Part shown: positions 22,601 to 34,500 of the stretch, in pieces | How positions within the stretch are numbered: position 1 is the first letter of the stretch | How the letters are laid out: each line of letters opens with the position of its first letter | DNA from: Cunninghamia lanceolata | Taxonomy: Eukaryota; Streptophyta; Pinopsida; Cupressales; Cupressaceae | Reading direction: 5' to 3' | Assembly (NCBI GenBank): GCA_027924645.1 | Contig: BSBN01001150.1 | Span: 3,348,001-3,412,000, forward strand | Length of the DNA: 64,000 nt | Program-made: the position numbers and the translations under genes | Notes under the pieces: model-generated | Told to the model about the DNA's origin: nothing | Seen by the model: only the letters and a program-made list of their open reading frames with translations | Database searches by the model: none

Positions 22601-23520
22601 CCGTCCTCATTCAAAAACATTAAGTAAGGAGACACTAATTAACATATAATCACTTTCAATACATAACCATAACAAGCATAAGGTCCTCTTCACTCCTATC
22701 TCACTAAATCTTTACTTATTGCAATTTTAACATACTAATTAAATCCATGTGCCATTATTCTCACATCTTGTCAACTATTGACAACTAAGAAGAGGAGAGA
22801 AAGATAGATTTCATCTCAAGTCAAGACATTACATGCCATCCAACATTCATCATATGTAAACATGCAAATTCTACTAAGGGGAAGTTTAAGGTACCATTAG
22901 TACACCAATTACTTCAATTTGTTACTAAAGAATGATAAATGTAGTAATATAGCACATCAAGAGGTTACAAGAAAAATTTGGTAACATCATACCAATTTCA
23001 GCAACCATACATCACTTACAAGAAAGCATGCAAAAATTCATTCTACTCTATCCACATCCGCAAACATCTACACACTTTCATCCTTTACATCTATAATACA
23101 AGAAATAATTACAAGAGCAATTCATGACCAATTAGGGTCATTTCATTCACTAGCAACATAAAGGAAGACACAAGAAGAGCATATCCAAGCAAGGGTAATT
23201 AGGCAACCCAAGTTACCTTCAACCCACAAACACACAAGGCAAAACATTCCTACCCCTGTCTTATAATCATGGGAGAGTGATCACTCTTAACCATGGGAGA
23301 CTCTCAACCAAGGTCAACACTTTAGTCCCATTGAGTAAGGTAAAGCCAAGGAGGCTATTTCCTCCACGATTTCTAAGCATGGGGTTGTAACTTAACCCAC
23401 TAATGCCATGCTAAGGCATGAAAGCAATCAAGACTATAAAAACAATATAACAAGCTCACTCCAAACACAACGAAACATAGAAATCTCAACTACGCCAGAG
23501 CTCCTAGTGTGTGAACATGG
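19602..23520 (-). mobile_element. non-coding LARD interior
   Basis: In 3.9 kb between the LTRs I find no gag, protease, RT or integrase motif on either strand. Most of it is AT-rich with many stops. An exception is 20870-21450, noticeably richer in G and C and open in several frames, with recurring ggcat(c/t)gtgtc words. LARD interiors are thought to supply packaging signals while proteins come from partner elements. Confidence 0.75.
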
Positions 23521-23532
23521 GCTCTGATATCA
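23521..23532 (-). promoter_or_regulatory. primer binding site of the LARD
   Basis: The minus strand reads TGATATCAGAGC, one base from the tRNA-iMet site TGGTATCAGAGC, and lies two bases from the right LTR start at 23535. Confidence 0.82.
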
Positions 23533-23534
23533 AA

Positions 23535-23623
23535 TATAACATCTCGGCACGTAACACCGAAGGGTAAGAACCAAAAAAGGGCAGGAATAATTTTTTTTAA
23601 TATAAAGTGATAACATACACATA
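23535..23623 (-). repeat. LARD right LTR, first 89 bases
   Basis: Matches 8871-8959 (tataacatct for tgtaacatcc, then the gggtaag..gcaggaataa and acatacacata words). Alignment stops at 23623, where the plasmid-like insert starts. Confidence 0.88.
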
Positions 23624-23639
23624 GGTACTCCATTTCGAG

Positions 23640-24310
23640 AGCGAGAGACAGCTCCAAGTCCATTACCAGACCAGCAGGGGTAGCTATAGTGCCAATAGCA
23701 GATCTTTATTCAGTAGAACCAGTAGCAAGGACGGTTGACCAAGTTTCAACACCATCTTTCATTAACGTTCCATATCGCTCCTAATGCCATAATCGTGCAA
23801 GTGCTTCTTATTTATTGAGATCCCTAGCTGCGTTGATTTCGATGAAGCAGCAGTATATTCTGCCTCTCCTCCAATTATATATAGAGGGGGTGGTTCAGAA
23901 GTTGGTGATTGAGTTGGGTAGGTAGGAGGATATAGTAATAAGAACTAGTTCATCTTGGACCAGAAGCAAATTCATCAGCAGAACCAATGGTAGCTAGAGC
24001 AAAGCAAGCATAAGTCAAGTGGTATCTTTTTAGGTCATAGCCATTAGTTCCAATTCCAGCTCCAATTCGAGTTGAAGCAGCATCCCGCTCAGTTCCATAT
24101 TCTCCAACAGTAGCAGAGGCATAGGTAGCTACGGTAGGAGCAGGACCAACAGCATAAGGAGGTTTTCTAGTTCCTGATCGAGATCCTGATCAAGACCCAT
24201 ATCCAGCAGATCCTCCAGTTGGTGAAGCACTTCAAGATGCAGAAGTAGCTAGAGAAGCAGGAGGAGAGATGCTAGGTCTCGATTTGGTCGGAGTTCTCAT
24301 CATAGACAAA
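23640..24310 (-). pseudogene. degenerate minus-strand ORF beside the polymerase, function unknown
   Basis: The minus strand reads for about 200 codons with only a few stops and one shift: a Ser/Pro/Ala-rich start (TPTKSRPSISPPASLATSAS), SGSRSGTRKPPYAVGPAPTV, TRIGAGIGTNGYDLKRYHL, then MKDGVETWSTVLATGSTE. It diverges from the polymerase. I do not recognise it; in linear plasmids the polymerase is often accompanied by ORFs of unknown role. The plus strand of the same stretch is fairly open too, so the coding strand is not certain. Confidence 0.4.
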
Positions 24311-24517
24311 GTAAATGAGCAGGAACTATAGTCGGGGGGAGAGATAGGCTTTTCAAGTTCAATAACATGTATGCAATAAGACTTGCTCTCTACTAAATTG
24401 CCTTTTGATTAGAGCAAAACGGTCGATAGTGCACCCAATAATAGGGTCATCTACAATATTCTCTTTTCCATGCATTAACCCTTGGTTCTAATGCCCTCTC
24501 CTAATCAATCTTAAAAG

Positions 24518-26822
24518 GTGCCGGCAGTTATTCCAATCTTTAATACACTACAAACTAGGGTGGGTGGGTGGGTGAAAATACCAACCGGAGAAGTTGCCTA
24601 TACAATTGGTACTGCTATTTCTTTAAATGATAAAAGCGGGAATGCTATTCCTAACGTGGATGTATATGCTAAGATCTTGAAACTCTGTATTAAAAAGGCA
24701 GAGGATTACGATAAAGCACTGCTATCAGGTATATTCATTCGAGTGTATCTGAGAGGTATGTAGGAAAAAAAGGTACCTCTTAGCGTAGATGAAATGGAGG
24801 CCATAATTCTGTAATTAATGAATACCGACATAGATGGTAGTGGTGAACCACAAGAAGTGGAAGCTATGGGTAAGAAGAGTCGTTATCCCAATCATATACC
24901 TGCAGTCAAACCTACGACTAAGGAAAGGCTGCCTTTCATTGTAGCCGATACGGAGACTGTTCTAATCAATAATGTTCATGTGCCTTACGCAGCGGGTTTC
25001 TTAGCGGTTTGGCTGGGTGACGATGTAGGGGCCTACTCAGATTATACCTTTGAAACATATTTCAGTGAAGATGACCTCTTTCATACACCTAAATTTGAAG
25101 AAAGGAGTGATCAAATGTTGTTCGACTTTCTAGAGCGTTTGGCAGTGGTTGCTGATAAAACTAATATTCAAATGGTTTACTTCCATAACTTCTCATGATT
25201 TGATGGTATTCTATTAATGAAATATTATGCTTCTCGTGAGGATAAGGGATACACCATCAAACCTCTCATGAGGAACCTTAGGCTTTAGAGTTATCAGTGT
25301 ATAAGGAAAATAAACGGTTGTTTCGTCTAAGAGATTCATACACTCTGCTACCTAGTAGTCTGGCTACATTGGCTAAGACTTTATGTCCACAATTAGGCTC
25401 TAAAGGATCCATCCCACATGATGAAGTGCGAGTGTCGAATCTGATGGATCTTAGAGAACAACTCTTGGAGTATATGATACAGGATATTCGTCTGTTAGGT
25501 GGTGTTATGCTTAAGGCTCAAGATATTTACTGGAATTAGTACAAAGTGGATATCGAGAATTGCTTGACATTGTCATCGCTAGCTATGACCATTTATCGTA
25601 CGAGCTATTACGATCCCATTAGTTGGCCTATCCATATCCCAAGCAGGAATGAAGATACATTCATTCGGCGTGGGTATTATGGAGGCCATGCTGATACGTA
25701 TAAGCCATATGGTGAAAATTTGTACTACTATGACGTTAACTCATTATACCCATATATCATGAAATCTTGTCCTATGCCAGGTGGTACGCCTATATGGCAT
25801 GCTAATTTGGAAGGCCAAGAATTGTCAAACTTGTATGGATTTATTGAGGCTTATGTAGTGTGTCCTAGTACCATTAAAAGACCATTCTTACCATATAGGG
25901 ATCATAATGATACTTTATTGTTCCCAACTGGTAAATTCGTTGGCGTGTATTTTAGCGAAGAATTGATTTATGCATGCGACTTAGGTTACAAGATCTTCCC
26001 AATAAGGGGCTACTTGTTTGAGAAGAAGCCTAGTCCTTTCGACAGCTTTGTGACATCCCTCTTCGGGAGAAGGCAAGAAGCTAAGCTATTCGGTGATGAA
26101 GCTATGGCTTATGTCTACAAGATACTCATGAACTCGCTCTATGGTAGATTCGGTATCAATCCCAAAATTACTATAACAGAGGTATGCAATAGGGTAATAT
26201 ATGACTATTTGACATAGAGGGACAATTTGATCTTTGGGGACAAGCTGAGCGAACAGTACTATATCGTAAGCTACGTCAGCAATACCAGTAATGTCGAAGA
26301 CAAAGACTGGAAACCTCCAAAGATCTCAGTTGTTCAATTGGCCGCTACAATTATAGCTTATTCTCGTATTCATATGTACAAATACATTTCAAGACCCAAC
26401 TGTTACTACACCGATACTGACTCTACCATTCTAGGAAGTCCTCTCCCAGAAGATGAAATCTCTCCCACCGAATTGGGTAAGCTAAAGATGGAGCACTTTG
26501 TCAAGAGAGGTATCTTCTTAGCACCCAAAAGTTATACCTTAGTAACCGAAGATGTTGGTGATATAATCAAACACAAAGGGCTAGCTAAAGACTTAGTAAA
26601 TGTTGAATGGTTTGACTCACAATACGCTGATCTCTCCTGAACTAAATAGATAACCGTCGAATCCAACTTCAGAATCAATTGGCATACTCTAAACATCACC
26701 AAAAAGGCTTACCAAATCAACCTCGGTATCAAACTAGGTAGCAAAAGGGACCCTATCTATGATAATAACAATGTCTGGGTAGACACACAACCCAAAGATG
26801 TCATTCTTCTATTATGCACATG
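24518..26822 (+). pseudogene. dpo: family-B (protein-primed type) DNA polymerase, broken
   Basis: Two phases (24518-25260, then 25297-26822) together span about 770 codons. The 3'-5' exonuclease motifs appear in order: FIVADTETV (Exo I), YFHNFS.FDGIL (Exo II, broken by TGA) and YMIQDIRLL (Exo III). Polymerase motifs follow: YYDVNSLYPYIM (motif A), KILMNSLYGRFG (motif B), YYTDTDSTIL (motif C) and PKSY. This matches DNA_pol_B_2, the polymerase of mitochondrial linear plasmids. In-frame stops near 24761, 24812, 25196, 25537, 26215, 26638 and 26647 plus a shift near 25270 show it is dead. The gene symbol is a family name, not an established locus. Confidence 0.88.
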
Positions 26823-28292
26823 AAGCAGCAGCCCCCGAACCTTTGTATACACCCAACTAGATACAACCGACTGCCCCAGCTCGGCTTATCAACCCACATA
26901 CAAACTAGTCGTTCCCACCACTAGCCCGGTCAGACCAATAGCCAGGATTAGACAGTTGGGCTCGGCTGGGTTGGAAGCTCGTCTCGACCAGATAGCCAGT
27001 CTCGACCAAATAGCTAGATAGAGTAACGGAGCGCTCGTCTCGACCGGCTTGGCACCATACTACCAACCTCCCCCTCAGAACAGGTTATTGGGTATAGGGA
27101 CACACCAACATCGGAAACAAACAATGAATGCACTAAATCACTCTCTTTGCAAACATCATTAAAACTACATTCATTTTAAACACCAAATTCAAATGTTCCT
27201 AATACCTATTTCCACTTATAAACACAGAGCCATAATGATCATCATAGAACAAGTGGGTCTGATACTAACACTGGAAAATCGTAAGCCAAATATAAAACAA
27301 TATCTCATTCTTCTCATTAATATAATTTACATCATCTCTCTCAAGAGAGTTCAAATTACATGAAAGAATATACATAAGTACAATGGCATAGCCATGGATC
27401 AGATACAATAACTGATAAAATAAATGCAAGAGAGAACATCTCCAACTGGTGCTCCAATAACCTATACACCAGTCCCCAATGGTAGTGGCAACACCTCCGA
27501 ACCATGTGGACTCATAAGATACCATCCCACTATACTCGAAGGTAGTCACAAGGCCCAAACAAAAGAATAAAGGCAAGGAATACAATGGCCAACACTCACA
27601 TCAGTCACGGAGCAGACACGACACACAATGCATAAAGCTAATGTCACAACATAGAGATGCTCATGTCTAATAACATGTCAGGTACTACTCACGACTACTA
27701 AGGTACTAGACACTAGAGTGTAGATCGGATGGAGTGTCATCATGCATACTCGAATGGATGGAACCACACGGAATCATGTACACTTCTCATATGGATGTGG
27801 AAACTCAATCATGCTCGATTCAACGCCCCGCAGATGGATAACTCGACACCCTACAGACGGATAGGCCTTCTCATGTGCATCCTTAGCCTTTACAAGTGCT
27901 CAAGGCCATGCATGAGGACTCATTATCCTAGACCTAAGCTTATCTCGTTTAACCAAATGAGGTATACAAAACCAAATTAAAACAATTCAATAACCGGTCA
28001 CAATCCATGATAACATCAATTAAATCCATTAAGTAAAAACTGCTAATTTAAATATTCAAATCAGCCAAGCAAGAACAAATTCCATCTTTTAATAATAATT
28101 AAAACAATCCATATTTTATCATCAAAATTCATTAGAACTACTCCACTGCTGTAATAAAAGATTCCTCTTCTTGTCGTTGCCTACAGGGCACTAAGACAGA
28201 GTACAAGCATAAAGTGACAGCTCCCAATAAATAACAATGTTGATGATAGGGTTATGGAGGAGTAATTAGCAGGCTAGGCAATACAAACATAG

Positions 28293-28487
28293 ATGCCTAG
28301 AGATAATGAATTAGACATGAGTAAGGATAAGGAACCACATGTGGCACCATCACCAAAGCATGACAACCTGAGTGGTAAGGCCAACACAATGGATCCTTGG
28401 ATTGACCAGCATCATAGCATACAAGACAGTAATCCACATAGACCACCTAGAAGCCAAGACATACAAAGACAACTTGATCACCATTAA
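28293..28487 (+). other. second copy of the 64-codon LTR ORF
   Basis: Same frame and length as 10197-10391, with substitutions such as SPKHD for SLKHD and DQHHS for DHHRS. No stop has arisen in either copy. No domain recognised. Confidence 0.25.
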
Positions 28488-28851
28488 GCCCAATGCCTAG
28501 AACCAAAACCCAATCATACACATACTTGAAACCCTGACATAAGTTGTCTCTGATCGGTTGTCAACATAGGTTTATGAGAGCATGAGAGCACAACTGCACA
28601 AATTTTGTGGAAACAAGAAATAGTCCCAACAACTTGTTCCAGTTTTCTGCAATCTCAACTAATTTTGATCTTTGGGGATCATCTAACTACAACAGGGGTA
28701 TATCGACTCAGCTAATGAGCTTTATCCCAACTGTAAATGTTGACTGGGTGAATGGACAAGTTAATTGGAAGACATCTCCTTCTATAAGACAAATTTATTA
28801 AACCTAAATCTCCATGAATACGTAAACCTCCCTTCACTCGTTACTGCCTAG

Positions 28852-29290
28852 GTAGACATGTATGCAAAATGTGCAAGCAGAGACAAGGCTTGCGAACTAT
28901 TTGACCGAATGCCTCATGGCAATGTCATCTCATGGGATGCACTGATTGTAGGATATGCACAAAATGGATTTGTTAAAAAGGATTTAGAAAATTTTAAGCA
29001 AATGCCACTGGCTGGCATAAATCCAATTTTCCTAAACCTTTGCCAGCATACTCGCTACCTACGCCAAGATGGGAGTTATGGAACAGGGTATAGGCATCCG
29101 TCAAAGCATCGCAGAAGGGGAATTTTTAACAAATGTTATAGTTGGAAAATCTCTAGTCGACATATATGCAAACTGTGGAGACATAGATAAGGTACATGAT
29201 CTGTTTTACAAAAATGCCCATGAGAAATGCGGGCTCATGGACTACAATAATTGCAAGTTCTAACAAAATGGGTTGTTTAAGGACCATAAA
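28852..29290 (+). pseudogene. captured PPR gene fragment in LARD right LTR
   Basis: Reads VDMYAKCASRDKACELFDRM, then MPHGNVISWDALIVGYAQNG. A one-base insertion near 29030 shifts the phase, after which KMGVMEQGIGIRQSIAEGEF and VGKSLVDIYANCGDIDK follow in another frame. These are tandem PLS-type PPR motifs. It is the sister copy of 18101-18540 but carries different disabling mutations: FDRM is intact here, while the left copy keeps phase where this one shifts. So both derive from one captured, once longer ORF. Confidence 0.86.
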
Positions 29291-30360
29291 AACTTACCCA
29301 AATTGGTGATTTGTAGGTTTCCTCCTCTCTCCTATCTAAACCCTCGCCGCCTCTCCATTTCCCAATTACAGAACCTTCTTTTGTATGAACCAATCTTCAC
29401 AAGGTAATGTCTCACCACTAAGACCAACAGTTAGGGTTAGTTTTTTTTTTTTTTTTGAAATCTGATTTTGCTTCTTTATTAAAGGCTGCACCTCATTCCA
29501 AAACCCTAATATTTTCTTATAATGTTGTAACCTAGTTGCTTAGTGAACAAACTGCCCAAACTCTGATTAAAAAAAATGGAACTTTAAATTAAAATAACAA
29601 TTATCAAAGCTGACATAAATGATTTAATAAAATTGCTAACCTAAAACCAATTAGCACAAATACTTAAAATGTCAATGATCTAATTAACTTAATAGGGTTC
29701 TCGAACTGATTTATTTAAAAATCACATAAAACCCCCATTCATGAAGCCACAAAAATATCATCATTCAAATCACCGATATGGCATATCAAAATAAACCACA
29801 TAATAAATTAATGCAAAACTATAATAAAATACCAACAACCCATAACAGGATACCTCAACAAACAATACTGGCGAACCACATAAGACCAGATGGGCAATCC
29901 AGACGTTATCGCAGGGTAACCGAAAGGTAAACACACATCACGGAAACACTGCACTAACCGAGTGCAGTGGGCTAGGCTAGGGAACATTTGACCTATGACT
30001 ATCTCCAGTAACCACCATCAGGGAATAAGAGTATGCTCAAGCCTATGAATCCAAGGGGAGTCAATACCCAGTACCTGCATCACTCCAAAACCCATTACAA
30101 ATATCTGCATATATATATATCATATAATAGCCGAAGCATCAATGGACATCAAGAAGAGGGTCATGACATCGTAAGTCTCTCGAATACGAGTGTTACGACA
30201 TCATCCCTTTCCTATCCATAATCATACAAAAGCAATGATAATAGTATATAAACATATAAGCATGTAATCCAACATAATAACTAATCATGTCAACATCATA
30301 ATAGGATCGGAATCCATCAAGGAAAAGCAACAACCAAAATGCAAATACGGGGTTGTTACA

Positions 30361-30365
30361 ATAAA
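30361..30365. repeat. target site duplication, right (ataaa)
   Basis: Exact repeat of 8866-8870, directly after the LARD right LTR. Confidence 0.9.
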
Positions 30366-31560
30366 ATAAGGGAGTATGACACTGAGTCATGTCGAGAATA
30401 CAAAAACTTCATATTAGATCCCCTAGATGAACAAAAATGTCTATTTTTGGAATGTTCCTCCTACCATTAGAAAGCCCAAATCACAATCATTAGGGCCTGG
30501 TAGCCAATCAAAACTCAAATCTAAGAATCTATGAAGATTTTTTCCCAACTCATTAATAGAGAAATAAATCAAACCAATCAACACCTAAAATGATTAACAC
30601 AAACCCTTCAAAAGAGAATAATGCCCAAGTCAATTGGGCATTAAGGGAGAAACCAAAAATACTAGGATTAATCAAGTTAGTTCAAAATGGGGACATTCAA
30701 GAAGATCATGCATTCCCCTAAACTAAAAACTTAGCACACATAATTTCAATGGTGTATCCAATGCCAATCACAATTTGTCCTTATGACTTAGTGGAGGACC
30801 TATGAAAAACCTTCACTAAGATCTCATTCATTAATCTTTTGAAAAATTACCCCTTCCATCAAGTAGCTCGCTTAGAGGCAATAGGGCTTAAATACCTAAA
30901 TCACATAACACCACCTCTAAAGGAGTAGATAAATCAAGTGGATCTTGACATGAATCCACCAAATTCAAAATTACATGATTTAGGGTTTTTCTTTGATTTA
31001 CAATAGATGCACATAGACACAGAGCTAACAAAACAATGCGATCCTACTTTACACTTACAAGTGTGGATTTATGATACTTGCATTGAAATAATGCTCATTG
31101 GTGATGGAGCTACTGTGAATATAGTTCCATTCTCCCTCTTAGAAAGAATGAGCTATGGTCACACCAATATAAAAAATTATAGTGACACCTTGTAAAGTTA
31201 TGACAACATTAAGGCAACAATAATTAGAATAATCATGCTCCCAGTATCTGTAGGGCCTAAGATGGTGTACACAACCTTCCATACAACTGATAAGGAGATA
31301 GAGTACAACCTATTATTAGAAAGACCCTAGATCCACAAGATGAAGGCCATCCCCTCTACATTATTCCAAGGGGTTTGCTTCCTTCACCTACGAAATATCT
31401 ATGTTGCAAAATGATATCCTCAGCCATTCAACATGTTAAAAGCTTACACAATGAATAAGAGGGTAGCAATCCCAATAGATTATGAGCTATCAAAAAAAAA
31501 ATCATGCTACCAAAACTTAACTCTCAAATTTTATGTTTGAGAAAGACATGTTAGGTCCTG
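30366..31560 (+). pseudogene. gypsy gag-protease remnant
   Basis: The best part is 31007-31400. LHLQVWIYDTCIEIMLIGDG then ATVNIVPFSLLERM matches the retropepsin box (family form IDxGAxxN(I/V)xP), with the catalytic Asp displaced or lost. Further on, YNLLLERP.IHKMKAIPSTL matches the conserved YNLLLGRPWIH region, with a stop for Trp. The orientation and the LARD target duplication make it the continuation of the gag remains ending at 8870. Earlier parts (30366-31000) are too decayed to read. Confidence 0.68.
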
Positions 31561-34500
31561 AAATCATTGTTCACACTCCTAGAGGAATTAACTCACTTCA
31601 AGGCTAGAGACTTGTCATCTTGAAGGGTGAATCAATAGCTCATCAAATGAATATGAGTGATTAAAGACCAATTTCTAAGAGTGGCTTTCTTTCCTTAACT
31701 TTGGTCTCAACTAGACCTAGAAGAGTGTTCCTAGAGGTATCCCTAACAGGGTATTAATCCAATTAAGATGAATCGTGACTAAAATAGTGGTACCTATACC
31801 CAATGTATGCTTATCCCCTATATTTATCACTAGGTCAATACTAACTAGCTACTTGTAAAACCTCTTATTCTTAGCCGATAACTATGAGCTTGCATATGTA
31901 GCTACAAATGATAATAACATGATATTCCCACAAGTGAATCCACTTAAGATTTCATACACAATTGCAAGGTGTAGGAATGCATGAAATTATTCTCTGACAA
32001 TTTAACTATCTGAGGTCGCTTAGGATGCTCCATGGTTTACAATAATGAATCATGAAAGCATGTGAACCCTAATTTACTTCTAATCTAGAGAGGACAAAGA
32101 GGGTAATTAAAATGGAAAATGATTGATCTCTCATCACTTTAGATCAGTGCCTACTCCATTAGGAAATAGATTCATGAACTACAAGGAGGAAGGAGATGTG
32201 CGAGAAAAGCATAACCAAAACCATATGTGCATTCATATACAAATTAAAGATAACATTACATGCAAATGGACATACTTAATAATCCATCTCAAGACTACAA
32301 TAACCCACATGAAACTAAAGAGATACCATCACAAAAGGTTTTAAATGTATTAGAAGTTGTCACATATTCATCAAACCCTTGTTAGATTCATTCCAACAAA
32401 TATGGTAAGAGAGGATGAACAACTAGGTTCGAGCATCCATTGAATCATTACAATCTATCATTGAGACATACCATTACATGTAAATGTTCATTCAAAACCC
32501 TTCATGTGAATTACAAAATGGATTCTATCCCCTTATAGACTAGACATGCAATATTTTATGACCTAGAACTAGCTCAAAGCACTTTCAATCAAAAAATTAG
32601 CTCAATGGCCAACCCTTATTACATCTTTTCAACATGTATATATAACATTTTAGTTTCTCACCCTTGGTCATCCATCAAGAATTTAATTTACTTTGGCACA
32701 TTGAATAATTGAATGCAAATTGTGTGTGATCCCATGTGAGATCCATGTCTCAGAATGTTTCTCACTCAAAATGAATGGCTTGGAGCTTGTGTGAAGACAA
32801 TCAGTAGTTGAAAATCTAACTACCGCATTCATGGTGACCATACCTCCCTCATCATCTACCATTGAAATCTACAATTAGAATCATGCACTTGAGATAAGAA
32901 ATGTTTTTTGCATGAGAAAAATGCCTTTGAGAAGTTTCAGGGGTCAAATATAGTCATTAATGATGACCCAAGAAGTTGTTGAAGCATTATGGAGAGTATT
33001 GGAAAAGTTTCTAAGAAAATTTGTAGGATTTCAACGTGGAACATGACATGAGTGGACATTAGAGTCAAGGGAAGAAATCCATAAGGATGCAAAATTTCCA
33101 CAAATGGAAGGGAGAAAGTGAGGATAGGATATGGGAAAATATGTGAGGAAAGGATATAGGATGAGAGGTGAACATATTCAAAAGTTTGAAGCAAATCCAA
33201 ACAGTAGAAAGTGAATGTTTCTGATTAGGACAAATGTGGGAATTCATCACAAAACATGGGGTGGTAAGTGGAGGTGTTTCATGGAGGGAATTTGAAAGAA
33301 CTCCATAGATAAAGGAGTTTGAAAATGCAAAGGTGCGAGAATTTCATGTGAGACTAAAGGTTTGGACAAGTATAGTCTACAAAGGGAATGAATGATACAA
33401 AGATGCGAGAAATACACATGAGACAAGATGCTGGAAATGAAGGTGCCAAATGGGTGAAATCTAGAAGTGAGGTAATATCCTATAAAAGGGCTTAGGAGGA
33501 ATGTGGGAAAATGATGAGGGACCAGAGGTGGGAATGAGAGGTGCCCAATGGAGTTAGCAAGCTTGCAGAGAAATATTGTAAAACTGAAGGTAGGAATTAG
33601 ATATGGAAAGTGGTTTCTAATATATTAGATTTGAAAGTGTGAAGATTTCTCGCAAGAGGGGTCAAGAGGAATGCATAGAAGCTAGGGAGGACTAGAGATG
33701 AAAATGTCTAGTAGGCGAGGGAATTTTTGAAAAATGGAAAGGAAGGCAAATAGAAGGAAAGAAAGAAAATGACAAAGGTTGACATGTTTGGAGAGAGAAT
33801 GAAAATAGAAGTCCACCAGAGTTTTACAAAACATGAAGTAAAGGAAACCGAAAGTGGAAGGGAATAGGAGGACTGGATCTCAGAGAAATAAAATTAAAGT
33901 TTGGCAATTCAACAAGATTCTACAAAATGGAGGAAATGGGAAGGGGAAAAAGGAAACGGAACAAATGCAGAAGGGAACAAGATGATCAGATATGGAAAGT
34001 CAAAATATGAAGTCCAGTAGTCCAATGAGATTCTACAAATTGGAAGAAATAGGTAGAAAGAAAAAGACTAAGGGCCTAATAAGGTTCTACAGAACTTTAA
34101 TGTGGAAAAGGAGGTGAGGACTGGATGGGAGGTGAAGAGGAAATGTCTAGAAGTACCCATAAAGTCTATAAATTTACAAAAACACTAGAAAATAACTTTA
34201 AACTTCCCAAACTTGGGATTTACTTAGATTTTTGCAACTTCAACATGTGGTAGGAACATGGGGGATAACAAGGAACAACATCAAGGGAAAATTTGACCAA
34301 TGGAGGACCCATTAGAGGATATCTCAATTCAATTATAAATGATGGGAAAAATAGATCTAAGGCAACAAAGGGGCACTAGACTTAGGATTTTTCCAAATTT
34401 TGAGACCTATGAAACTAGGCTCCAACAATGGCTGGGAAGTGTGTCTCTTAGAGATAGCAAGAATCCAACTATCTTCGAGAGGTAGACCAAAAAGGCAAAA

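Larger units (their letters stand above)
23624..27131. mobile_element. insert resembling a mitochondrial linear plasmid
   Basis: These 3.5 kb interrupt the right LTR and replace about 75 bases still present in the left LTR. The insert holds a broken family-B DNA polymerase on the plus strand and a second degenerate frame on the minus strand upstream. Proteins like this are carried by linear plasmids of plant and fungal mitochondria, which replicate by protein priming. No target duplication is seen and the target lost bases, as in end-joining capture of organelle DNA. A Polinton-type origin cannot be excluded, but no Polinton integrase or capsid gene is visible. Confidence 0.75.
8871..30360 (-). 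mobile_element. LARD-like non-autonomous LTR retrotransposon with nested inserts
   Basis: Left LTR is 8871-10759 plus 18106-19601, and right LTR is 23535-23623 plus 27132-30360; without later insertions each is about 3.4 kb. LTRs end TGTAACA..TGTTACA (one base changed at the right copy's start). A tRNA-iMet-type primer site sits next to the right LTR and a purine tract next to the left, so the element lies on the minus strand. The 3.9 kb interior has no retroelement gene. Long LTRs with a non-coding interior of this size define large retrotransposon derivatives (LARDs). A perfect 5-bp duplication flanks the whole. Confidence 0.88.
27132..30360 (-). repeat. LARD right LTR, main part
   Basis: Aligns with 9035-10759 then 18106-19601. 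It ends ..acggggttgttaca at 30360, followed by the ataaa duplication. It preserves the target site of the chromovirus unbroken. Confidence 0.92.

Noticed and set aside
28852..29190. PPR frame as a functional gene
   Set aside because: It is a fragment inside an LTR, shifted by a one-base insertion, with a stop-bearing sister copy and no start or organelle-targeting region.
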